Positions 16,288-23,937 of a stretch of 64,000 bases of DNA are shown here, one piece after another. The number at the start of each line of letters is the position of its first letter. The first letter of the stretch is position 1. The notes under the pieces are model-generated. The model ran no database searches. It worked only from the letters and a program-made list of their open reading frames with translations, and was not told the origin of the DNA. A program made the translations under genes and the position numbers. The stretch is from Hanstruepera marina (lineage in GTDB: Bacteria > Bacteroidota > Bacteroidia > Flavobacteriales > Flavobacteriaceae), in the NCBI RefSeq assembly GCF_019880635.1, contig NZ_JAINVX010000001.1, positions 1,530,001-1,594,000 of the forward strand, written 5' to 3'.

Positions 16288-17139
16288 TTACACTTGGCTA
16301 GGTCTGTAGCCAAACTTTTTTTCAAAAGCGTTAGAGAACGACCCCAAACTATCGTAACCTACAGCCCAAGCGGCTTCTTGAATTGTTTTTTGCTCGTTTT
16401 TAATTAAACTATAGGCCTTTTTTAAACGTTCGTTTTGTAAGTATTTAAAAACTGGAACACCAAACTGTGCTTTAAATTCTATTTTAAGTGTATTGGTATT
16501 GGTTCCAATTCTATGGGCAAGCTCTGTTAAGGAAGGTGGATTTTCTAAATCGGATACTAAAATTTCTTGAGCTAGATGAATTTTTTCAAGTTGAGAAGAG
16601 TTAAAAGTTGTTTTTTCTTGTTTTGCCAGTTGGCCAAAGTAATGCGAAAGTAAAGCTGTAATATGACTTTTATAGAATAGCATTTTAATTTCGCCTTCGT
16701 AAGCATTACTAAAGAATTGTTCAACCAGTTGAAACATTTCTGGGCTCATATTATATACCGGACCTTCAACATAATGATCTTTTGGATGTACTAATTGATG
16801 TAAAAATTGTTCCAAAAACTGACTTTCTCCATTAGGTAGTTTGTCTAAATTCCTAATAGTAGTTGCTATTACTAGACATTGCAAAGATTTTAGTTTAGAA
16901 ACATGATGCTCAAATGCTACTTTACTATCTGCATAAAATGAGAGTACCATACCTTTGGTATGATGGAACTCTTTAATTCGCCCATCAAATTTTACCTTAA
17001 GACCAACATCGCCTGCACCATAAAATGCGATAGCTATTACAGGTTCATCAAAAAAGCATGAATCAACTAAACTATTATCGGTAGAAGCTTCTTCCAATAA
17101 AATGGTATAATCATTTATATCTATTATTTCACGATTCAT
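16288..17139 (-). CDS. AraC family transcriptional activator
   Basis: A regulator of 283 residues. The C-terminal 100 residues form the double helix-turn-helix of AraC/XylS proteins: SLTELAHRIGTNTNTLKIEF, then FGVPVFKYLQNERLKKAY, then AAWAVGYDSLGSFSNAFEKK followed by FGYRPSQ. The N-terminal domain (1-180) is the effector/dimerisation part; its ligand is unknown. It is encoded directly upstream of, and in the same direction as, the redox operon it probably controls, with two 21-bp repeats between them. Confidence 0.93.
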   Translation of the reverse strand: MNREIIDINDYTILLEEASTDNSLVDSCFFDEPVIAIAFYGAGDVGLKVKFDGRIKEFHHTKGMVLSFYADSKVAFEHHVSKLKSLQCLVIATTIRNLDKLPNGESQFLEQFLHQLVHPKDHYVEGPVYNMSPEMFQLVEQFFSNAYEGEIKMLFYKSHITALLSHYFGQLAKQEKTTFNSSQLEKIHLAQEILVSDLENPPSLTELAHRIGTNTNTLKIEFKAQFGVPVFKYLQNERLKKAYSLIKNEQKTIQEAAWAVGYDSLGSFSNAFEKKFGYRPSQV

Positions 17140-17239
17140 CCTTACTACTTATCTCAATCAGCTTTAATTATTACGAATGTTCCATACAGGGTGCATATCA
17201 CGAAGGGTATCTTCTATACACAATTGTTGGAGGTGGTTT

Positions 17240-17773
17240 TTAATTAATTTTTTTAGGTCTTTCTGCCGGGAAACTCAGATCTCTGTGACCACCTACACAT
17301 AGCCATTTGCCATTTTCATAAACAAGCATCTCTGACCATCTCAAAATAGCGTCATCAAAAATATCACCAGTTTGCCATCCAGAATCAGTATCAGAACCAA
17401 TCCATTCAAACTTTTCATTAGAAGTAAAGTGAACAATTGCAGCATCTCCTAATGGGGAAATCTTAATTTCTCCAAGTTCAAGCTCCATCTTCATAACGGT
17501 TTCATTGCCTTTTGCCTCCTCCCAAAAAATTTTATGAGATTCATTGTCAATTAATTCATTGGAAGATGTGGACCATTTTTTCCAATCTAGGTGCTGGGTC
17601 TGCATGTAGGCTTCCAAGTCATTATCCCGCCATGCATAAAATCGCTTTTCAATAACGGCCCAAACCTCTTTCTTCAGTTCATCCTGATTTATTTCTTGAG
17701 TATTCTTTTCTGTAGACATGTCGCAGGAAAAAGTAATAATTACGACTATAAATAATGTGAATACTTTCCTCAT
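17240..17773 (-). CDS. NTF2-like (SnoaL/DUF4440-type) lipoprotein
   Basis: A protein of 177 residues with a lipoprotein signal (lipobox ITFSC). The mature part has the NTF2-like cone-fold layout: helix VWAVIEKRFYAWRDNDLEAY, then strands DAAIVHFTSNEKFEW and RWSEMLVYENGKWLCVGGH. Members bind small molecules or act as isomerases; no catalytic residue is certain. Upstream (17774-18006) I find no gene, only a decayed 11-bp repeat element. Confidence 0.78.
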   Translation of the reverse strand: MRKVFTLFIVVIITFSCDMSTEKNTQEINQDELKKEVWAVIEKRFYAWRDNDLEAYMQTQHLDWKKWSTSSNELIDNESHKIFWEEAKGNETVMKMELELGEIKISPLGDAAIVHFTSNEKFEWIGSDTDSGWQTGDIFDDAILRWSEMLVYENGKWLCVGGHRDLSFPAERPKKIN

Positions 17774-17893
17774 TTTATCTGTTTTTAATTGTTACTAACA
17801 GGCATATAACATTACTAGTAGTGTTATACAATTATCTAAATCTAATCATTTTAAACCACTTACCATACGTATAAGCATTTAGTTTTTGGATAA

Positions 17894-17925
17894 AACCTCC
17901 TTGAGGCTTACATCGGGTCAGCCTA
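17894..17925. repeat. Decayed copy of the 11-bp phased GGTC repeat
   Basis: The segment CTCCTTGAGG, then CTTACATC, then GGGTCAGCC aligns with the 29.0-kb copy at about two thirds of positions and keeps 11-bp phasing (GGC at 17905, GGTC at 17916). A preceding TAGTTTTT stretch also resembles the other copies. It lies about 120 bp upstream of the minus-strand gene starting at 17773, the same position as the good copies. Confidence 0.4.
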
Positions 17926-18006
17926 TAAAATCACTATAAAGCGCCATGTCAAATATGTTGGTATTCCACAACAGACAATGAATCCATTAAAATCATACCT
18001 GTTAGG

Positions 18007-19407
18007 CTAGTTTTTGGTATTCATAGCCTTTTTAGCAGTTTGTAAATTATCTTTAAACAAATCCAAATTAGGGTGTGCTTGCGAAGTAGCCAGATCCACA
18101 GCTTTTTGGTAATTGCTTACAGAAGCTTCTTTGTCACCATTGGCCATGAGGCTTTCGGCATAACTGTCGTACACATTGGGCGAGTCGGGATACAAAAGCG
18201 TATTGGCTTTAAAAATACAGGTGGCTATTTGGGGCTTGCCTTTTTCCATTAAATAGGTATAGCCTAAATTGTTAATACCGCCTTCATCCATTAGGTTGGC
18301 TTCTTGGCAAACTTGTAACTGCTTGTAAATAGCAGTTTCCGAGCTGCCGGCTGTGTACTGTTCCAACTGGCTGTTCAGGTCTTGTAGGAGTTGGGTAAAA
18401 TGGGCATTGCGTTTCGCACGGTAAGCTTTGGCGGCTTCTACAGCGAGGTCCAGCGTAGTTTGGTAGGTGTCTTCTGGAGTGGTTTTTACTTCGGGCACCA
18501 CACCAACGCCTTCCCAATTGGTTTGGGTAATGGGGTTTATGGCGCGACCACTGGGAATAAACACATTTAGGTTCTCATTAATAGGCATGGTGCCACCAGG
18601 GTTAGCACCACCACCAGTAGTTTGCCCTACCAAAGTAGCGCGCTTTTGGGTTTGCATATTATAGGAGAATTCTTCGGCACCAGAAAAAGTACGGTTACTG
18701 GTCATCACAAATAAAGGCACATCAGGTAACTTGGTGCCGTTTACCTGCTCTAGAGTCCAGAATTCTTCGGTCACGTCACCATCGCGCCAGTAAAGGCTGT
18801 TTAGGTGTCTGTGGTCGTCAAAAAAATAACTGCAGAGGTATTGTACCATTCTAGGGCTACCACCACCGTTTTGGGTAAGGTCTATAATAATGGCATCGGC
18901 ACGGGAAATGAACTGCATGGCTGCATCGGCATGGGCTTGGCCATTTTCCAGGCCAGAAAACCCGCGCAAATCCAAATAGCCCACATTGCCTGGTATTACC
19001 TTCACATCCACAAATCCGGCATTGTACCAGCGGGTACGGTTCATGCGGTCCAGTTGTTCTTCTATGGCACGTTCTGGCGAATTATCGGGTGCTACATAAG
19101 GCGGATTCGTCCTGATGCGCATGTGCTTGTCTTTATTAATGCTTTGCACACTTTCGGTTAGGGCAGCCGCAAAGGCTTCGTCTGTGGTATAGGTATCAAA
19201 ATGTCCGGCCGATAACTGGTTTTTTAAGTGGGTCTCGGTGGCTTGGGCAACATCGGGAAACACATAATAGTCGTTCATGAGTTCCGAGAGCTTGGCAATC
19301 ACGTCTTGCTTATAGCTGTTGCTTAATGCGCTATCTTGCGCAAAGCTTAAACGGACTTGTAATAAAAAGGCTAAAAGCAGAACGGAAATGGAGTAATATA
19401 ATCTCAT
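18007..19407 (-). CDS. S41 family (tail-specific type) peptidase with C-terminal TPR
   Basis: A secreted serine protease-like protein of 466 residues. The signal peptide is RLYYSISVLLLAFLLQVRLS followed by FAQ. The S41 N-terminal helical domain is at about 30-110. The core includes GNVGYLDLRGF, ADAIIIDLTQNGGGSPRMVQ, the nucleophile block SNRTFSGAEEFSYNMQ and VGQTTGGGANPGG, as in IRBP/CtpA-like peptidases; no PDZ domain is visible. Residues about 375-460 form TPR-like helices (GYTYLMEKGKPQIA, SYAESLMANGDKEAS). G+C is higher than in its neighbours. Monocistronic. Confidence 0.9.
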   Translation of the reverse strand: MRLYYSISVLLLAFLLQVRLSFAQDSALSNSYKQDVIAKLSELMNDYYVFPDVAQATETHLKNQLSAGHFDTYTTDEAFAAALTESVQSINKDKHMRIRTNPPYVAPDNSPERAIEEQLDRMNRTRWYNAGFVDVKVIPGNVGYLDLRGFSGLENGQAHADAAMQFISRADAIIIDLTQNGGGSPRMVQYLCSYFFDDHRHLNSLYWRDGDVTEEFWTLEQVNGTKLPDVPLFVMTSNRTFSGAEEFSYNMQTQKRATLVGQTTGGGANPGGTMPINENLNVFIPSGRAINPITQTNWEGVGVVPEVKTTPEDTYQTTLDLAVEAAKAYRAKRNAHFTQLLQDLNSQLEQYTAGSSETAIYKQLQVCQEANLMDEGGINNLGYTYLMEKGKPQIATCIFKANTLLYPDSPNVYDSYAESLMANGDKEASVSNYQKAVDLATSQAHPNLDLFKDNLQTAKKAMNTKN

Positions 19408-19471
19408 AAGTTTAAGTTTGATTGATGAATTGTAAAAATCCTAAATATTTTTGGTTTAAGCAAATAAGGAA

Positions 19472-19567
19472 TTTTAGATCCTGAAACAAGTTCAGGATGA
19501 CAAGATAATTTAAACCCAATTCCTGCGCAGCAGGAAGCCGCTGTAGTCAGTATATATAACCAAATAT
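19472..19567. repeat. Interspersed intergenic repeat, copy A
   Basis: It contains two hairpin modules: TCCTGAAACAAGTTCAGGA (palindromic) followed by TGACAAG, then TTCCTGCGCAGCAGGAA, then a tail GCTGTAGTCAGTATATATAA reaching CCAAATA. The second half (19509-19567) recurs with few changes at 20529-20587, so the two copies bracket the gene at 19578-20390 as direct repeats. Confidence 0.85.
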
Positions 19568-19577
19568 CATAGCGACT

Positions 19578-20390
19578 TTAATAATCGTAAAACTCCTTTA
19601 CTATAAAATTTAATTCATCCTGCTTGGGTTTAATTAATGAGTTCAAATAGTATCGGTGAAAATAACCGTTTAACACAACTATTTTCTTGTAATCGGATTC
19701 TTTGATAAAATGTAAAATATTTTTAGCCATGGTTTGGTTTCTTAAATCCCAAAATTCAGATGCTCGTTTATAACCCTCAAAATAACTGATACTATCACCA
19801 TCTTGCTTCACAAAATAGGTTTCAGAGAAAACGGGATATTGAGCCATGATGTTTAAAAACTCTTGATACTGATAGGTTTGCCTAGCTTCCGCAATGTTAT
19901 CTGTTTCTATACTGTTAAATGCTCGGGTACCTTGGTAGGCCAATGCATTAAGGGAATTATTTATTTTAAGAAAGTGTTCATAGGTTTTAGAATCCCCAGC
20001 CTCCAATAAATTATTTTTATAAAGGCTGTCTAGCAATTGTGAGGCTTTGCCGTCTGTTGGTCTTGATCCTATTTTTATGCGATATTCGTTTCTTCCTGTA
20101 AATTCATAGGGTCTAACATCGACATCAAAGGTGTTCATATACTTTACGGTAGCAATATTCTCATTGCTATCCCAGGTTTTTTTAAATTCAAACGCTGATG
20201 TAAAAAATGAAGAATCCACTTCAAAAAGTATCAAATCGGGCTTAATCTTGACCAGAATATTATAAAGACTATCTGGCGAAAAATTTTCAACTGGCTGATG
20301 AACGGTACCAAGAAGCACCAGTTCCTTTTTTTTAGGAGCACAACAGCAAAGTAGTACACTCATTACAATCAATCCTAAAAATCTGCGCAT
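19578..20390 (-). CDS. TraB/GumN-like (DUF5694-type) lipoprotein
   Basis: A protein of 270 residues with a lipoprotein signal (MRRFLGLIVMSVLLCCCAPK). The mature part opens with ELVLLGTVHQPVENF, continues LILFEVDSSFF and later has RNQTMAKNILHFI and KKIVVLNGYFHRYYL. That spacing of GTVH, E-D, R-N-x-x-M and a late G-x-x-H resembles TraB/GumN/TIKI-superfamily domains; I believe DUF5694 is the nearest. If so it may be a metalloprotease-like enzyme. It is flanked by 60-bp direct repeats (copies A and B). Confidence 0.72.
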   Translation of the reverse strand: MRRFLGLIVMSVLLCCCAPKKKELVLLGTVHQPVENFSPDSLYNILVKIKPDLILFEVDSSFFTSAFEFKKTWDSNENIATVKYMNTFDVDVRPYEFTGRNEYRIKIGSRPTDGKASQLLDSLYKNNLLEAGDSKTYEHFLKINNSLNALAYQGTRAFNSIETDNIAEARQTYQYQEFLNIMAQYPVFSETYFVKQDGDSISYFEGYKRASEFWDLRNQTMAKNILHFIKESDYKKIVVLNGYFHRYYLNSLIKPKQDELNFIVKEFYDY

Positions 20391-20803
20391 GGGTATCGGT
20401 TTTTAATCGTAGTTCTTAATCTAAAATAGCCTTAAAAATAGTAATTTAACAATACATCCATTGTCATTGACTTCGTCGAATCTTCCATTTCCTACATTTT
20501 AGATTCCACATCAAGTGTGGTCAAGTAAATTAAAACCCCATTCCTGCGCAGCAGGAACCCGCTGTAGTTAGTATAGATAACCAAATACCGTGAAGAATTT
20601 TTGAAGCCTTGGAAAAAATTCAGGTATTTGGTTATGGTTTTTATGGTTAGTATAGAACCATAAAAAATACCTACCTACAGCAAAGGTGTTTTTTTGGTCC
20701 TTTTTTGCACATCCAAAAAAGGGCACAAGTGCAAAGAGAACCATCAATATGTCTAGCGTTTTTAGTTTAATTCGTATCTCAGCAGACAGGCGTCAAGAAA
20801 AGT
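20391..20803. repeat. 413-bp non-coding region with interspersed repeat copy B and inverted repeats
   Basis: No convincing gene is present. Copy B of the interspersed repeat lies at about 20496-20587: here TTTTAGATTCCACATCAAG leads into a different hairpin, CCACA/TGTGG, followed by the TTCCTGC-GCA-GCAGGAA hairpin. A perfect 12-bp inverted repeat TAACCAAATACC (20578-20589) / GGTATTTGGTTA (20623-20634) follows, then a hairpin TTTTTATGGTT / AACCATAAAAA (20638-20666). The last could end the minus-strand transcript from 20804-22646. Confidence 0.75.
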
Positions 20804-21232
20804 CTAACTCTTTATCACATCTTTATACTCCTCAAAAAACGCTTCAAACCGACTCATCGTGTCATTAAAAAATACCATAACCTCTTGCCAACTATTCTTA
20901 TTATGAATACTCACTTTACCTTCCAACGGCACATAAATACGCGATATTTCTTTACCATTATCTAAATAGAAGGTTTCTTCATATATAGCATCAGGAAGAT
21001 AATCGTCTTGAAGAATACTTTTAAGCGCCACTAACTTTTCCCAATAGTTGATGCGGTTTTCCAAGTCGCTTTCCACATCCAAGGACACCAGAGCCTGTTT
21101 GGTATCAAAATCAAACTTAAAGCTAAAGCCTTTTATCTTGGTATTGTACAAAATCCATTTTCTGGGAAACGATTTTCCAAAACTCGTCCAAAATGTTTCT
21201 CGTAGTATACGCGATTCTTCTTTGCTAAACAT
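20804..21232 (-). CDS. DUF4268 domain protein
   Basis: A cytoplasmic protein of 142 residues. The pattern LRETFWTSFGKSF, then FSFKFDFDTKQALVSLDVES, then RINYWEKLVALKSIL matches DUF4268, a domain of unknown function sometimes linked to nuclease-like proteins. It sits 8 bp after the ZIP transporter and is the last gene of a three-gene operon (methyltransferase, ZIP, DUF4268). Confidence 0.85.
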   Translation of the reverse strand: MFSKEESRILRETFWTSFGKSFPRKWILYNTKIKGFSFKFDFDTKQALVSLDVESDLENRINYWEKLVALKSILQDDYLPDAIYEETFYLDNGKEISRIYVPLEGKVSIHNKNSWQEVMVFFNDTMSRFEAFFEEYKDVIKS

Positions 21233-21240
21233 AATAACAC

Positions 21241-21912
21241 TTAAATAAAATAGGCCAGAACAATAGCTGCAATTATAGTGAGTAGCTTGGTGAGGTTAAA
21301 TTTATGGCCTTCGTTGCTCTCAAATAAAATGGTGGTGGATATATGTAGAAAGATACCGATTACAATGGCCGAAATCTCATTGTAATAGCTTTTAATAAAT
21401 CCAAGCGTATCCGATAAATATACACCCAGCGGTGTCATTAAAGCAAACAAAATCAAGAATAAGGCAATCTTCAGTTTCGATAACTGCGACTGCATAAAAA
21501 AGGTGGCTAAAATAATAGCTACCGGTAGTTTGTGTACTATAACACCGTAAACCAAATTGTGGTGGGCATCCAGCGGAATACCTTCCAACACGGCATGAAC
21601 ACTTAAGCTAATAAACAATACCCACGGAAAAATGGTTTTGGTCTTATCTAAATGCATATGGCCGTGTTCAGCCCCTTTAGAGAAAAACTCCAGTACAATT
21701 TGCAGCATGATACCTACCATAATGTAAACACCAATATGCTTATGGCCATGGGCATACACTTCAGGTAAAAAATTAAATACGGTAATAGACAGTAAAAAGG
21801 CACCACTAAACGCCAGTAACAGCTTTAGGTGTTTAAGTTTTTGTGGCTTTAAAATCAATACCACAGCAAAGCCCAACAACACCGAAAAAATAGGTAGAAA
21901 GTAATTCAGCAT
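21241..21912 (-). CDS. ZIP family divalent metal transporter
   Basis: An inner-membrane importer of 223 residues with about eight helices. A His-rich cytosolic loop (YAHGHKHIG, AEHGHMHLD) precedes the ZIP signature helices SVHAVLEGIPLDAHHN and VHKLPVAIILATFFM, whose His and Glu residues form the binuclear metal site. Likely substrates are zinc, iron or manganese; the choice cannot be made from sequence. It lies 2 bp after the upstream methyltransferase and is probably co-transcribed with it. Confidence 0.9.
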   Translation of the reverse strand: MLNYFLPIFSVLLGFAVVLILKPQKLKHLKLLLAFSGAFLLSITVFNFLPEVYAHGHKHIGVYIMVGIMLQIVLEFFSKGAEHGHMHLDKTKTIFPWVLFISLSVHAVLEGIPLDAHHNLVYGVIVHKLPVAIILATFFMQSQLSKLKIALFLILFALMTPLGVYLSDTLGFIKSYYNEISAIVIGIFLHISTTILFESNEGHKFNLTKLLTIIAAIVLAYFI

Positions 21913-21914
21913 GT

Positions 21915-22646
21915 TTATTTAAAAATCAGGATTAAGCGTTCAGATGTTTTGTTGTCAAACTTACGCAATTTATAATCACCAAATACATCCAGTAAATATA
22001 CATTAGCTTGTTCAAAAAGGGCTTCAAAATCGTTAAGGGTAAATGCCCTTACACGCTCTTCATAATTGTAGGTTTCCCCATTATGGGTAAAGGTAATGTG
22101 CTTTATAATATAACCGTCTTTATAGGTGCGTTTTAAATGAAAGTCTATACCATCAACGGTTTTGGTTTCTTCGGGCACTAAATTATCAATCACGTAATCG
22201 GTATTCATAAAGTCAATCACCCCAAAACCAAACGGATTCAAGTTATCGCGTATAGCTTCAATGGTTTTTAGGTTGTCGGCTTCCTCTTCAAAATACCCAA
22301 AGCTGGTGAACAAATTAAATACGGCATCAAAGCGTTTGCCAAACGGTTGGCACATATCATGAACCTGAAAGCGTAACGTGTCATTCTCATACTGCTTGGC
22401 ATGGGCAATACTGTTTTCCGACAAATCGGCTCCCGTAACCGTGTAACCCAAAGAATTTAAATACACAGAATGCCGCCCTTTGCCACAAGCCAGATCCAGA
22501 ATGGTTCCCCCTTCAGGAATGTTGAGGTACTGCGTCAGGTTGTCCATAAATAACTGGGCTTCGCCATAGTCCCTGTCCTTGTACAAAATATGATAAAATG
22601 GGGTGTCAAACCACGATGCAAACCAAGCTGTTGTGTCTTTTGTCAT
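21915..22646 (-). CDS. Class I SAM-dependent methyltransferase
   Basis: About 243 residues from the ATG at 22646, preferred because homologues I know begin close to TKDTTAWFASWFDTPFYHIL; the ATG at 22658 adds four residues. Motif I ILDLACGKGRHSVYL, the post-I acidic end VTGADLSENSI and motif IV FDAVFNLFTSFGYF are intact. The WFDTPFYHILYKDRD start is typical of a bacterial small-molecule methyltransferase group. It is the first gene of the operon with ZIP and DUF4268, and divergent from the RNA methyltransferase at 22741. Confidence 0.87.
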   Translation of the reverse strand: MTKDTTAWFASWFDTPFYHILYKDRDYGEAQLFMDNLTQYLNIPEGGTILDLACGKGRHSVYLNSLGYTVTGADLSENSIAHAKQYENDTLRFQVHDMCQPFGKRFDAVFNLFTSFGYFEEEADNLKTIEAIRDNLNPFGFGVIDFMNTDYVIDNLVPEETKTVDGIDFHLKRTYKDGYIIKHITFTHNGETYNYEERVRAFTLNDFEALFEQANVYLLDVFGDYKLRKFDNKTSERLILIFK

Positions 22647-22712
22647 AATTAGTTCCATGAAAACGGCAATCTTTTTAAGTTACGATTCCCCATTCATACC
22701 ACAAAAATACTG

Positions 22713-22720
22713 TATTTTTG
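22713..22720 (+). promoter_or_regulatory. -7 element upstream of the THUMP methyltransferase gene
   Basis: TATTTTTG matches TAnnTTTG, 20 bp before the ATG at 22741. No clear TTTG -33 box is present. The element lies inside any N-terminal extension reaching back to the ATG at 22603, so it supports the later start. Confidence 0.5.
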
Positions 22721-22740
22721 CAATCTATTTAATAGGAGTG

Positions 22741-23898
22741 ATGGAGAATAATTTTAAAATGGTTGCCAAAACCTTATATGGTTTTGAGGAATTACTGGAA
22801 AAGGAATTACGGCAAATGGGTGCTATGGATATCCAAAAGGGTGTGCGTAACGTCAGTTTTGTAGGCGATAAGGGCTTTATGTATAAAGCCAATCTCGGTT
22901 TGCGAACCGCCATTAAAATCCTCAAGCCCATTGAATCCTTTTGGGTAAAAAGCGAGGAAGACCTCTATAAAAAAGTCTATAACATGGACTGGACACCATA
23001 CCTCAAACCCACAGGCTCTTTGGCTATTGATGCCACCGTACATTCCAAACTGTTTACCCACTCCAAATACATTGCCCTAAAAACCAAGGATGCCATTGTC
23101 GATAAGTTTCGCGATACCACCAAGGAACGTCCTAATATCGACCTGCGTTTCCCCGATTTAAAAATCAATGTGCATATAGACCGCCAACAGTGTACCGTTT
23201 CCCTGGATACCTCTGGCGAGTCCCTGCACAAGCGTGGCTATAAAACCGCCACCAATATCGCACCCATTAACGAAGTCCTGGCAGCCGGTATGGTCATGCT
23301 TTCCGGTTGGGATGGCCAGTGCGATTTCATGGACCCCATGTGTGGTAGTGGCACCATATTGGCCGAAGCCGCTATGATAGCCTGTAACATTCCACCCAAC
23401 CTCATGCGTAAGGAGTTTGCCTTTGAACGCTGGCAGGATTGGGATGTCGATTTGTTTGAAACCATTGAAGAATCCCTGTTAAAGAAAACACGCGATTTCC
23501 ATCATAAAATGATTGGCTACGATAAATCACCGTCTGCGGTGGCCAAAGCTAAAGCCAATATCAAGAATGCCCATTTAGACGAGTTTATCACCATCCAGCA
23601 CGAAGACTTCTTTAAAACCCAAAAAGCAGGCGAGGGGAAGCTCCACATGCTGTTTAACCCACCTTATGGGGAGCGCTTGAATATTGATATGGAACAATTT
23701 TATGCCAACATTGGCGATACCCTTAAACAAGGCTACCCAGGTACCGATGCCTGGTTTATTACCTCCAATCTGGATGCCCTAAAACATGTGGGTTTACGAC
23801 CCTCCCGAAAAATCCATTTGTTTAATGCCAAACTGGAATCCCGCTTGGTTAAATACGTCATGTACGAAGGCAGTAAAAAGGCGAAGTTTAAGGAGTAA
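22741..23898 (+). CDS. THUMP-domain class I SAM-dependent RNA methyltransferase (RlmL-like)
   Basis: A putative 23S rRNA guanine-N2 methyltransferase of 385 residues, resembling the first half of E. coli RlmL. The start at 22741 (AGGAGTG just upstream) is chosen because the frame further upstream overlaps the promoter and the divergent gene. An N-terminal ferredoxin-like + THUMP region (1-160) starts KTLYGFEELLEKELRQMG; DPMCGSGTILAEAAM is motif I and FNPPYGERL motif IV (NPPY catalytic loop). G+C is noticeably higher than in the gene that follows. Convergent with the STAND-like gene, 39 bp apart. Confidence 0.92.
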   Translation: MENNFKMVAKTLYGFEELLEKELRQMGAMDIQKGVRNVSFVGDKGFMYKANLGLRTAIKILKPIESFWVKSEEDLYKKVYNMDWTPYLKPTGSLAIDATVHSKLFTHSKYIALKTKDAIVDKFRDTTKERPNIDLRFPDLKINVHIDRQQCTVSLDTSGESLHKRGYKTATNIAPINEVLAAGMVMLSGWDGQCDFMDPMCGSGTILAEAAMIACNIPPNLMRKEFAFERWQDWDVDLFETIEESLLKKTRDFHHKMIGYDKSPSAVAKAKANIKNAHLDEFITIQHEDFFKTQKAGEGKLHMLFNPPYGERLNIDMEQFYANIGDTLKQGYPGTDAWFITSNLDALKHVGLRPSRKIHLFNAKLESRLVKYVMYEGSKKAKFKE

Positions 23899-23937
23899 TA
23901 TTTTGTAGATTTTTAAATACTAAAAAAAGCTACTTAA

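Noticed and set aside
18805-19161. A 118-residue plus-strand frame inside the S41 peptidase gene
   Set aside because: It is antisense to clear catalytic-domain codons of the S41 gene. Long antisense frames are expected in this G+C-richer stretch.
19578-20390. The repeat-flanked TraB-like gene read as a transposon
   Set aside because: There are no terminal inverted repeats around the gene, no transposase and no target-site duplication that I can see; only direct non-coding repeats.
20686-20868. A 60-residue plus-strand reading frame after the repeat-rich gap
   Set aside because: It overlaps the end of the DUF4268 gene on the other strand, has no recognisable domain or leader and low-complexity composition.
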